Shown piece by piece: positions 26,340-34,517 of a DNA stretch of 64,000 nucleotides. Made by a program: the position numbers and the translations under genes. This stretch comes from Prevotella communis. Lineage in GTDB: Bacteria; Bacteroidota; Bacteroidia; Bacteroidales; Bacteroidaceae. Numbering within the stretch: the stretch's first letter is position 1; the number at the start of each line of letters is the position of its first letter. The DNA lies in NCBI RefSeq assembly GCF_022024175.1, contig NZ_CP091794.1, positions 434,001 to 498,000 of the forward strand, read 5' to 3'. The notes beneath the pieces are model-generated. The model saw only the letters and a program-made list of their open reading frames with translations, had not been told where the DNA came from and made no database searches.

Positions 26340-27467
26340 TTACTTCTTGCGCAGTAACAAACTGCCGAGGGCTAGGAGGATGATGAGGGCAGTCACGATA
26401 TAGGCCCAGACGTTGACGACACGTGATGAGGCGGTGATGGTATAGGGGCCTGAGATGAGGCGCTCGCCGCCCAACTGGTAATGAATCACCTTGCCATCAT
26501 ATTCGCCCATGCCGGCATCGGTTACGGTGCCTGGCATCATGAGGTCGTAGGGGTAGCCAAAGGAGAGCAGTTGTCCGTACTGTGCAGGTCCGCCTTCATA
26601 CGTCTTTAGGAAGTTGGTATAGACATCTGTATGAAGGATGCCTTCAATTGATGACAAGAAGGCCTTGGGATTACTGTCTTCGACATTACCATTCAGTACG
26701 CTGGGCTGCATAACCAGCGAGTCGCGCAGACTGGTGAAGCGCTCCTTGCTGACGGGAGTATTCTGGATGCTGTCGTAGTTGTCGATGATGATGTTGCAGA
26801 TTTCATAAAACCAGTTGGCATTGCTCCATTGGCTTATCTTCTTCTCAATCTTATCCAGTAACTCTTTCTGCTCTGCACCACTCAGGTGTTGTGTCAGGTT
26901 GGGCTGACCCGTGAACCAGAATGAGGCGGTGTCGGCACTCATGAAGTCGCTGAGGGGAATAGGGAATATGGGCTCGCCTTCGTAGGTGAATGTCTCGCTG
27001 AACGTGTAGTCGGTATAGAACCACTTGAAGCTTTTCTCCAGCGTGCTGGTGGCCTTGATGCCTTCCGCCTTCTTCAGATGATGATTATCCGAGCGGTATA
27101 GTTCGGCGCTCATCTCCTCCACGCTGTCATATGTCTTCTTGGCGTGCACCAGCAGCATATTGCCCAACGGTTTGTTGAGGTCCAGTTCCTGCATACTGTC
27201 GAGCTGGGCTTCAGTCAGCGGCACAGGGTAGCGTACGGAGTCAGCACCCTGTACAGACCAGGTGCGCTCCCAACTCTTGTCGATGATGCTGTCATAGTCC
27301 TCGTCGGCCGATGCTGCCAGCCACTGTTGGGTGGTCTTGAAAGTATACTCACGACTGCAGGTGCCGTCTTCGTTGATAACGGTGAGCATGTGGTCGTCCT
27401 TGTTCTTGCATGAGGTGGCGAGTAATGCCAGCATCAATGCCATGAAAATTCTACTGTTGGTTTTCAT
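26340..27467 (-). CDS. Hypothetical lipoprotein with C-terminal membrane helix
   Basis: A 375-aa protein with a lipobox (L-A-T-S-C, Cys near 20) and a C-terminal hydrophobic helix (about 352-371) followed by R-K-K. It would be tied to the membrane at both ends, a periplasmic domain between. No known domain was recognised. Its start lies 17 bp inside the 3' end of the ECF sigma gene, so the pair is co-translated. It may sense or modulate that sigma factor; this is inferred from context. Confidence 0.7.
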   Translation of the reverse strand: MKTNSRIFMALMLALLATSCKNKDDHMLTVINEDGTCSREYTFKTTQQWLAASADEDYDSIIDKSWERTWSVQGADSVRYPVPLTEAQLDSMQELDLNKPLGNMLLVHAKKTYDSVEEMSAELYRSDNHHLKKAEGIKATSTLEKSFKWFYTDYTFSETFTYEGEPIFPIPLSDFMSADTASFWFTGQPNLTQHLSGAEQKELLDKIEKKISQWSNANWFYEICNIIIDNYDSIQNTPVSKERFTSLRDSLVMQPSVLNGNVEDSNPKAFLSSIEGILHTDVYTNFLKTYEGGPAQYGQLLSFGYPYDLMMPGTVTDAGMGEYDGKVIHYQLGGERLISGPYTITASSRVVNVWAYIVTALIILLALGSLLLRKK

Positions 27468-28182
27468 AAAGCAATTTTTTAATTATACTATAGGTCTTTG
27501 GCTGGTTCCTCTTTTGTTCCAGATAGCACTGAGCCTGTTCCATGAGTGTACCCTCTTTACAAGGGATGTTGACCTCTTCGGTATGGTGCTCTTTGGCTAC
27601 GGTTTCTACAGGTGCCTCGGGCTCTTGCTGCAACCAGAGGAACAGTCCCACCAGATAGGTGGCTGCTGTAGAGAGAATGATACGCAGGGCGATGATCACC
27701 TTGCGGCGTGCTGTAGAGACCATCGCGGCGACGGAGGCCTTGGGGATGCCTGTCTGCTGGGCTATCTCGTCTGTTGAGAGATCCTCTGCGTGGCGCATCA
27801 CAAACAACTGCCGCTCCCTTGGGTTCAATCGGGCCATGGCAGCATCCAGCATCCGTTGCATGTCCTCGGCTTCCAGTTGTGCCTGTGGGTCTGATTCAAC
27901 AGAGGTGCTTGCGTGATTCTGGAGGGAATCAAAGACCTCATCCCCTGATTCGGCATGATGCCGCTTACGATACATAGAGATGCAGCAGTTCTTTGCCATC
28001 TTGACTGCCAGCGCCTCCACATTCCGTTCAGCGTCAATATGCTCACAGTAGCGCCACAGCTGTACCATGGTCTCCTGGGCTGCATCCTCGGCATCCTCTT
28101 GGTTGCCAAAGAAGTCGAGTCCAACCTTCAGTACTCGCTGGCGCAGTTGTGCGGCCATATGTTCGAATTCTGTGCGTGTCAT
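27451..28182 (-). CDS. ECF sigma factor with C-terminal transmembrane extension
   Basis: A 243-aa protein. Residues 1-160 are a normal ECF sigma factor: region 2 around D-A-E-D-A-A-Q-E-T-M-V-Q-L-W-R, region 4 with L-N-P-R-E-R-Q-L-F-V-M-R-H and I-P-K-A-S-V-A-A-M-V. It continues into a hydrophobic helix (about 165-187) and a 55-residue tail with two Cys that would be periplasmic. Most ECF factors are soluble and end near residue 170-190. A lipoprotein gene overlaps its 3' end. Confidence 0.85.
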   Translation of the reverse strand: MTRTEFEHMAAQLRQRVLKVGLDFFGNQEDAEDAAQETMVQLWRYCEHIDAERNVEALAVKMAKNCCISMYRKRHHAESGDEVFDSLQNHASTSVESDPQAQLEAEDMQRMLDAAMARLNPRERQLFVMRHAEDLSTDEIAQQTGIPKASVAAMVSTARRKVIIALRIILSTAATYLVGLFLWLQQEPEAPVETVAKEHHTEEVNIPCKEGTLMEQAQCYLEQKRNQPKTYSIIKKLLYENQQ

Positions 28183-28261
28183 ACATCTATATTACGCAGC
28201 AGGGGGATAAAAGTTAAGTTGGAAAGAGCAGAAACATCCAAACGACCAGATAATTAGATGC

Positions 28262-29311
28262 TTATTTCTTGTTATTGAATACTTCCTCCAGTTTTATTTC
28301 AATTTGGTTTCCACGTAGTCCTCGGGCAAGGATGGTGCCGTCAGGACTGAAAAGAATGATTTCTGGGATGCCGCTGATGCCATAGATATCAGTAGCAATT
28401 CTCTGCGAGTTAATAATCTGCGGATAGGGAATCTGTTCTTCTGCGATGGCCTTCTTGGTATCCTCAGGCTTATCCCAAGCGGCGATGCCGAGAACCTGAA
28501 GACCACGATCCTTGTATTTGTTGTAGGCTGCGATGAGGTTGGGAATCTCCTGGCGACAAGGTCTGCACCAGGATGCCCAGAAATCTACGAGCACATACTG
28601 CCCCTTGCCTACGTAGTCGCTGAGACGGGTCGTCTTGCCCTCGTATTCTACGGCGAAGTCGGCAAACTTGTCGCCCTCCTGAGGTGCATGTGCCTCTAGC
28701 GTCACTTTTTCTCTCAGCAGGGAAAAATCGATATTGGTGTGCTGCATATCCTCACTACACATATCTATCATAGTCAGAATGTCCTTGGCTTCCATAAAGT
28801 TTGGTGCTTGAACGATGACAAAGATTGATGCAGGGTCAGCGGCATGTTGCTTCACGAAGTTGAAAGCCTCCTGTTTCAGTTTCTCTTTCTCGCCAGCCTT
28901 CGCCAACTCGCTTAATTTTATGCACATCGCAATACTCGCATCGTTGAGGGGTGTCCCCTTCAACAGCCCCCATTCGCTATCCATCTTGATATTACCAGGC
29001 TCAAGGATAAAGGGAATACCTTCGGTAGTTGTGTCTTTTCTCCCCTCAACTTCTATTTCCAGTTGTACCATGAGTTTCGAATAGATGGGGCGGCTGACGT
29101 TTCCGCTTATCTCGAACTTCCCGTCCTTCACGGCGTATTCTATAGGCGTACCCTTCAAAGAGTCGTTCCATATATATACGATATTTGCCTTTGCGGGGGG
29201 AAGGTCGAACTTGTTGGTCATGACTGACAGGTCACCGCTAATGGTGAATTTTTGCGCCCAGCCCGTCATTGCGATGAGGGCGAGAATCATTGTTAGGATG
29301 GTTTTCTGCAT
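28262..29311 (-). CDS. TlpA-family thioredoxin with DUF4369 domain (CRPC)
   Basis: A 349-aa exported protein with a signal peptide ending W-A-Q. Residues about 25-130 are a DUF4369-like beta domain, and the C-terminal half is a TlpA/AhpC-TSA thioredoxin fold with F-W-A-S-W-C-R-P-C near residue 250 and the cis-Pro stretch G-I-S-G-I-P-E. It probably reduces or isomerises disulfides in the periplasm. It is the shortest and most standard TlpA of the array. I chose ATG 29311 because an upstream TTG overlaps the promoter -7 box. Confidence 0.9.
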   Translation of the reverse strand: MQKTILTMILALIAMTGWAQKFTISGDLSVMTNKFDLPPAKANIVYIWNDSLKGTPIEYAVKDGKFEISGNVSRPIYSKLMVQLEIEVEGRKDTTTEGIPFILEPGNIKMDSEWGLLKGTPLNDASIAMCIKLSELAKAGEKEKLKQEAFNFVKQHAADPASIFVIVQAPNFMEAKDILTMIDMCSEDMQHTNIDFSLLREKVTLEAHAPQEGDKFADFAVEYEGKTTRLSDYVGKGQYVLVDFWASWCRPCRQEIPNLIAAYNKYKDRGLQVLGIAAWDKPEDTKKAIAEEQIPYPQIINSQRIATDIYGISGIPEIILFSPDGTILARGLRGNQIEIKLEEVFNNKK

Positions 29312-29323
29312 TGGTTTTTGTTG

Positions 29324-29355
29324 CAAAGATACTGTTTCTTGCCGATACCGGCAAG
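29324..29355 (-). promoter_or_regulatory. Promoter with palindromic operator (TlpA gene at 28262)
   Basis: Minus-strand CTTG (29352-29355), a 20-bp spacer and TATCTTTG (29324-29331). The palindrome TTGCCG-ATAC-CGGCAA (29339-29354) covers the -33 box and most of the spacer. The -7 box ends about 12 bp before ATG 29311. Confidence 0.8.
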
Positions 29356-29358
29356 TTT

Positions 29359-30576
29359 TTATTTCTTTTTCTTCTTTGAAGATTCAAACCGGATGGTGAC
29401 GGGCGTGTCGGTAATCGGAATCTTATTGATCCAATGCTGGCCATTAGACGCCGTTAGTGTGACACTTGATTGAGACAGCCACGTGCGAGGCAACCAGAAG
29501 GCGAAATGTCCAGTGGAGTCGGAGGCCGTACCTGAGCCCATCTGCGATTTTCCTTCCACATAAATCCAGACATCTGCCAATGGCTTGTCATCTTCGTTCA
29601 ATACATAACCCTCAACATAGCGACGTGACTCCATCAGCTCGGGATGTTGGCGGACGTAGGCATCGCATAGCGTATCGGGATAGGTCGTGTATTCCGCAAT
29701 AGTGCCCTTTACCTTCACACCATATTTCTCTTCAATGGATTGTTTGTCCTTCTCATTATAATAATACCTGGTACTCCGAATGGTCTGCTGATGCCTGTTA
29801 AAATACACGAGTTCGCCAATGGTGTTGGGCACGTTCTTGATGAAATCTACAGAATCGGGAAGTGGTGTGCCATTTATCACGATGAGTCTGCGCACGGTGC
29901 CTGGCTCCAAGACTTCTGGTGGCGGCGGAGTGGTCAGGCCAGTGATGACGTTCTGGGATGCTTCAAAGAGAGAATCCTTGCGGCTCACGTTACCCGTACG
30001 GACTGTTTCTGCCAGTTCGTTAGTAAACTTCACAAGCACGTTCTTATTACGATGTGACTTTGCAAACTTACCGTCTATGAAGTACTCCCACTTCGTGCCG
30101 TCCAAAAGAAAGACTTTCCTGTCCTCGGCAGCACCAACAGCAGTCCTCCATATTGCCCTTAACTGCTGCACCTGCTCATCGGAAATAGCAAGCGAGTAAG
30201 TCTTTGCCTCTGGTGCTATATAGTTCTTCGGACGCTTTCGCGGTACTGAATAATTCTTACCCTTGATCTTCTTCTCTTTATGCATAGCCCCGTACGTGCT
30301 ATACCAGATGCTTTTTTCTGCTACCTTATATACGAGCGCTTGGGCCAATGAGTCGTAGGTCAGCGTCCATTCGGGCGAGAACGACGGAATACACTCCACG
30401 CCGAAGGCTGCGCCCTGCGGCATCAATAGCCGTGCCTTCTCACGGTCAAACATTTTTCTTTGCGAACTGGCCTTTCGCAAATCCTTTGATTCGCTGTCCA
30501 CACGGATAAGCCTGTCCTGCGCTGCCGCTGTAAGAGCTACGAGAGCGAGTAATGTGGTTAGGATGGTTTTCTTCAT
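29359..30576 (-). CDS. Exported protein with carboxypeptidase-regulatory-like domain
   Basis: A 405-aa protein with the signal peptide K-K-T-I-L-T-T-L-L-A-L-V-A-L-T-A-A-A-Q, close to those of the TlpA proteins around it. The last 90 residues (V-E-G-Y-V-L-N-E-D-D-K-P-L-A-D-V-W-I) match a CarboxypepD_reg-like beta-sandwich, often found on outer-membrane proteins. There is no thioredoxin domain and no CXXC. The middle is unassigned. It carries its own promoter, with the same operator as the next gene downstream. Confidence 0.7.
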   Translation of the reverse strand: MKKTILTTLLALVALTAAAQDRLIRVDSESKDLRKASSQRKMFDREKARLLMPQGAAFGVECIPSFSPEWTLTYDSLAQALVYKVAEKSIWYSTYGAMHKEKKIKGKNYSVPRKRPKNYIAPEAKTYSLAISDEQVQQLRAIWRTAVGAAEDRKVFLLDGTKWEYFIDGKFAKSHRNKNVLVKFTNELAETVRTGNVSRKDSLFEASQNVITGLTTPPPPEVLEPGTVRRLIVINGTPLPDSVDFIKNVPNTIGELVYFNRHQQTIRSTRYYYNEKDKQSIEEKYGVKVKGTIAEYTTYPDTLCDAYVRQHPELMESRRYVEGYVLNEDDKPLADVWIYVEGKSQMGSGTASDSTGHFAFWLPRTWLSQSSVTLTASNGQHWINKIPITDTPVTIRFESSKKKKK

Positions 30577-30618
30577 TTCTTTTACCTATCGGCAAGTTTT
30601 TAGTTCATTTTCATGTTA

Positions 30619-30650
30619 CAAAGATACAGATTTTTGCCGATACCGGCAAA
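30619..30650 (-). promoter_or_regulatory. Promoter with palindromic operator (gene at 29359)
   Basis: Minus-strand TTTG (30647-30650), a 20-bp spacer and TATCTTTG (30619-30626). TTTGCCG-ATAC-CGGCAAA (30633-30650) is the same palindrome, at the same distance from the -7 box, as at 29339-29354. A partial copy of the motif occurs in the leader near 30587-30598. Confidence 0.8.
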
Positions 30651-30662
30651 TTTTGGGCTGTT

Positions 30663-32990
30663 TTATTTCATCTGCTCCAATAGTCTTGCCAGCGCTTCGA
30701 GGTTGCGCGGGTCGGCATTGACATCAAGCACCTTTCCGTCGCGGTCGATGAGTTTGTAGGTAGGCCAGCTGTGGACCTGCAGGAAATGCTCTACGGCACT
30801 TTGCTGGTCGGCGGGCAGGTTGTAGTGTACGACATTCTCGCCCGTGACATTGTACTCCTTGATGACATTCTTCCATCCATCCTCAGGGCTGCGGTTGGCC
30901 AAATAGAGATACACGAGATTGTAGTCCTTCAGTCGCTCGTATTCCTCCTGACTGTGCGAGAGGGCTTCCTTGCAGGGGCCGCACCACGTGCCCCAGATGT
31001 CGAGCAAGACGAGGCGGCCACGATAAGGCTCAGTGAGCTTACGGAGTATCTGTTCGCCATCGCTCATATTTGCCACGTCATCGTTTGCTTTCAGGTTGCC
31101 CGACTTCGTGATGTCACGCTGCTGTATTTCCAGATATTTGTTTTGCAATGCCATGACGGCAGCTTTGGCCGACGGCAGTTGCACTTCCTGTTCCATCATG
31201 TTGACAGCGACATCGGGGAGGGGATCGCGCGACTCGTTGATAGCCCGATAGAACTGGCGTGCCAAAGAGATGTCGCGTAGTGTGCGGTCGCAGCCTATGG
31301 AATCAAGGACTGCCAATGTTTGGCGGTAACTAGCAAGATTCATCTCGTCTTGCAGCGGTTTCCCCAGGCGCTTTATCAAGGCGTTTAGTTTGGTGATAAC
31401 CTCGCTGGTGTTGAAGGCGTTGATGATGGAGTTGCGCTCCTGCTGTGTAATATCCTTCCTGACATCAATCTCCAGTTGCTTGTGCATGGCTACATATTGA
31501 TTCAACGCCTCACGCTCATCGTCGGTTAGAGTGACTACGCCTTGCTGGTCTAAACGTAGGGCAGTGCTTCTGAAGAGTTCGCCCCAGTCTCCTAGCTGCT
31601 GATCTCTGAGGTGATTGAGATAGTCACGAATAAAGGTACTGAAATCTCGATAGAGCGTATAGGGCTTGCAGGCTTTCTTCCAGAGTTCGTTGCCCACATA
31701 GTCCATATATTCTTTGGGAAGATCGTACCCAGGTATGGAGAAGCGGGCCTGCATCATCGATTCGCCCTGATCGGTCAGATAATAGCCGGTCAGATAGTCG
31801 ATATATCGCTGTGAGAGGTTGGGATGCTGGGTCAGGCAGTTCTGTAGCTTGGTCATGCTGGCGGCTCGCGAGGCGTCCGTCCGCACCTTGAACTGCATAG
31901 CTGTTACCTTGCCTTCTTCCTTATCAGCAATGCGGTCTTCATTCCAATCGTGAGGATGGGCCAACAGTTCGTTCTGCAACCTTACATCATCGCCCATCCA
32001 AAGCATCTGTCCTGCCATGAAGTCATAGAGGAAGAAATAGGTCTTCCCCGGTTCCAACAGGGTACTCTTCGATGTGCGTCCCCAGTCGAGGAACACCTGC
32101 GAGGAGTTCAGAATGGGCATCTTCAGCGTAAAGCGCCCCAGAGAGTCCATCTTGGCATAAGAACTCTCCTCCTTGTCACTGAAGATGTTTTCAATACCGA
32201 CGCAAAATTCCTTTCCTCGCTCCCACGCCTGCTTGGGCATATCCTTCATCCATCCGATGATGGTCACGCTGTCATTTGTTCGGTAGCCATTATCCACAAA
32301 ACCCTTGCGCATATCCTTTGTGGGGTAGTCGGGCAGTGCAGCCGTCACGATAGGACTACACGTCGCGGGCTTCTCCTTGCCGATGGTGATGATTCTCTGG
32401 CCTTTCTTCATCTTCCCGACCTTGATGATTGTGCCGTCGTTGATAGTCAGCGTATAGGCGTCCTTCTTTTCCGTCTGGCTCACGATGTCCCACACCTTAT
32501 TCTTGTAGATGACGTGGTTCGGTGTGATGCCAATCATCCAGTCGCCCGTCGATTCGTTGCGCCAGTAGGTGTTGGTGATATCCTCTGGTAGGCTGTTGGC
32601 ATTGCGGATGTTCAGCAGTTGCAGACCGTCGGGCGACGTGAAGTCAAACCTCTGCGTTGTCACAGGCAGTGGCTCGAACGTCAACGTCAGATTCAGCGTG
32701 TCTTCCGTCATCGTGTAAGGCTCGTCCAGTTTGATGACGGTGGCTCCAGTCACCTTATATTCCTTGCCACCAGCTTTCAGGGCTGTTCCCCGACTGAAGC
32801 CCATCTGCCGACCTTTACGGTAGTCGATATGCAGGCTTACATCGGTGCGGTCTGCATAGAGAGCTACACGGTTCACGTTGATGATGGGGGCGTTGGCATA
32901 GCCCATAACTATGTTGTCCCAAACTTTCGTCTGGGCCTGCACTGTCAAAGCGGCGACAGCAAGGAGAATAGTGATGATTGTTGATTTCAT
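30663..32990 (-). CDS. Large TlpA-family exported thioredoxin (CGPC)
   Basis: A 775-aa protein: signal peptide; an N-terminal beta module ending in F-E-P-L-P (about 20-125); a central module with D-Y-P-T-K-D-M-R-K-G-F-V-D; a long helical part; then a C-terminal TlpA thioredoxin with I-W-G-T-W-C-G-P-C near 668. It ends L-A-R-L-L-E-Q-M-K. It is closely related to the gene at 34518 in every module. Probably a periplasmic oxidoreductase with a large substrate- or envelope-binding region. It is the last gene of the long operon. Confidence 0.85.
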   Translation of the reverse strand: MKSTIITILLAVAALTVQAQTKVWDNIVMGYANAPIINVNRVALYADRTDVSLHIDYRKGRQMGFSRGTALKAGGKEYKVTGATVIKLDEPYTMTEDTLNLTLTFEPLPVTTQRFDFTSPDGLQLLNIRNANSLPEDITNTYWRNESTGDWMIGITPNHVIYKNKVWDIVSQTEKKDAYTLTINDGTIIKVGKMKKGQRIITIGKEKPATCSPIVTAALPDYPTKDMRKGFVDNGYRTNDSVTIIGWMKDMPKQAWERGKEFCVGIENIFSDKEESSYAKMDSLGRFTLKMPILNSSQVFLDWGRTSKSTLLEPGKTYFFLYDFMAGQMLWMGDDVRLQNELLAHPHDWNEDRIADKEEGKVTAMQFKVRTDASRAASMTKLQNCLTQHPNLSQRYIDYLTGYYLTDQGESMMQARFSIPGYDLPKEYMDYVGNELWKKACKPYTLYRDFSTFIRDYLNHLRDQQLGDWGELFRSTALRLDQQGVVTLTDDEREALNQYVAMHKQLEIDVRKDITQQERNSIINAFNTSEVITKLNALIKRLGKPLQDEMNLASYRQTLAVLDSIGCDRTLRDISLARQFYRAINESRDPLPDVAVNMMEQEVQLPSAKAAVMALQNKYLEIQQRDITKSGNLKANDDVANMSDGEQILRKLTEPYRGRLVLLDIWGTWCGPCKEALSHSQEEYERLKDYNLVYLYLANRSPEDGWKNVIKEYNVTGENVVHYNLPADQQSAVEHFLQVHSWPTYKLIDRDGKVLDVNADPRNLEALARLLEQMK

Positions 32991-32998
32991 ATATGTTC

Positions 32999-34492
32999 TT
33001 ATTTGAGTTTCTCTTTCAGTAATTCCAATTCAGTCTCTAAGTTGTCATATCCGTGAATCTGATAGAAATCACTAACACGTTGACAATCAGGGGTGATGGT
33101 CTCATAGTGAGGAAAAGCGTTGAAGTTGAAGAGTTCTTGCAGACGGGAGAATCCTTCATTGGTGAGACAAATTGTCGTTTCGTCACCAAGCCATTCCTTG
33201 ACATAATTGTGATAGGCCTCGCTACCCTCGGCAGTACGCTCGCCAGCGATGAAGATTAGTTTTATGTCATCACGCTTGCCCACCTTGGCACGCAGTTCCT
33301 TGCTTTTCTGAATAGCCGAGCGACAGGATCCGCACCACATTGCCCAGAAGTCAATCATCAGATAGCGACCAGGATATTTTGCACACAGCGAGCGAATGAG
33401 GTCGGCTGAAGTGTTATTGACAGGCAGGGGTGAGGATGTCTCTGTCTGTGCCATCTGCAGAGCATAGAAGGCTTCGGCCTTTTGTCGGATGACGGGATGG
33501 GTGACGGTGCTGAGATATTCCTGCATTTTTTTTGGAATGTCTTCCTCATGGGCACGCCATTCTTTAAATTCACTTATCATATTCCTATAGTTGTGAAGCT
33601 GCACCATGAGATTGTCGTTATCAGTTCCCAAAATCTCGCATTTAGCAGCTTTACTGGGTAAAAAGAATTGTAAGCGGTTGAGAGTGATAGGAAATAATGC
33701 TGTTGCTATCAGTTGGGGATTATTGAAATCTACGTGACGCAACGGCTTATAGTTCTCCGGCTTGTCAAACTCCTTCAACTCAGCGCTGTCCGTAACTTCT
33801 TGATGCCAGACACCGTCACGTTCTTCTATGTTTGTGACCTTTTGCCAATGATTCCATGAATAATCTATCATGGCATAGGCAAAAATCACTTGCAGATCGG
33901 CCAAAGCCATCTGCATTTCTAGAGGCGTAAAGTGCAACTGACTGCCTTTTTCTTGCAGATGAGATTGCATATCCTGCCACGTTCTTTCTGCCTCCTTACC
34001 TACTTCGCTGAACTTCCCTTCAAAGTGGGCTAAAGTACGACTCCGGCTAAGGTTTTCTACAGTCAATCCCGACTTCAGCCAACGTTCCAAATCTTTGCTG
34101 CTGCCACTGTTGTAGAAGCATTCGTACTGACCATCGGCATTCGTCTTAACGGTAATGTCGATAGTCTCGCCAGGACGGGCATAGAAATACATATCTCTGA
34201 AACCGACCTTTGAATCCGAGTTGAAGAATTCATTAAAGACTGGATAGTTGGCTTGGAATTTTGTCTCGAACGTGCCGTCAGCAGCAATATTGAGTATAAT
34301 TACTTCTTCCTCATGCTCTAACACATCCATATCATAGCATGTCATCGTTGTAAAACCAAACTTCTCAGCATCGAAATTCTCAATACGTCCTCTGATGGTG
34401 ATGGTATCTGTTTGGAACCAGTCTTGTGGTATAGGCTGCGCCTGCCCCGTCAATGCAACAAGGGCGAGCATCGTAAAAAAAAACTTCTTCAT
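32999..34492 (-). CDS. TlpA-family exported thioredoxin (CGSC)
   Basis: A 497-aa protein with a signal peptide (L-T-G-Q-A-Q), a DUF4369-like module (about 20-125: T-D-T-I-T-I-R-G-R-I-E, then F-Y-A-R-P-G-E-T-I-D-I-T-V), a helical middle and a C-terminal TlpA fold with F-W-A-M-W-C-G-S-C near 386. The third CXXC position is Ser instead of the usual Pro, which should change redox properties. Its modules pair with those of the gene at 39227. The end of the gene and the gap after it share about 17 identical bases with the 39227 gene end. Confidence 0.85.
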   Translation of the reverse strand: MKKFFFTMLALVALTGQAQPIPQDWFQTDTITIRGRIENFDAEKFGFTTMTCYDMDVLEHEEEVIILNIAADGTFETKFQANYPVFNEFFNSDSKVGFRDMYFYARPGETIDITVKTNADGQYECFYNSGSSKDLERWLKSGLTVENLSRSRTLAHFEGKFSEVGKEAERTWQDMQSHLQEKGSQLHFTPLEMQMALADLQVIFAYAMIDYSWNHWQKVTNIEERDGVWHQEVTDSAELKEFDKPENYKPLRHVDFNNPQLIATALFPITLNRLQFFLPSKAAKCEILGTDNDNLMVQLHNYRNMISEFKEWRAHEEDIPKKMQEYLSTVTHPVIRQKAEAFYALQMAQTETSSPLPVNNTSADLIRSLCAKYPGRYLMIDFWAMWCGSCRSAIQKSKELRAKVGKRDDIKLIFIAGERTAEGSEAYHNYVKEWLGDETTICLTNEGFSRLQELFNFNAFPHYETITPDCQRVSDFYQIHGYDNLETELELLKEKLK

Positions 34493-34517
34493 TGGTTTAT
34501 TTGTACATGACTGTTTT

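Noticed and set aside
31950..32591. Plus-strand open frame opposite the TlpA gene at 30663
   Set aside because: No start context or domain; it is a shadow of a high-GC-third-position gene.
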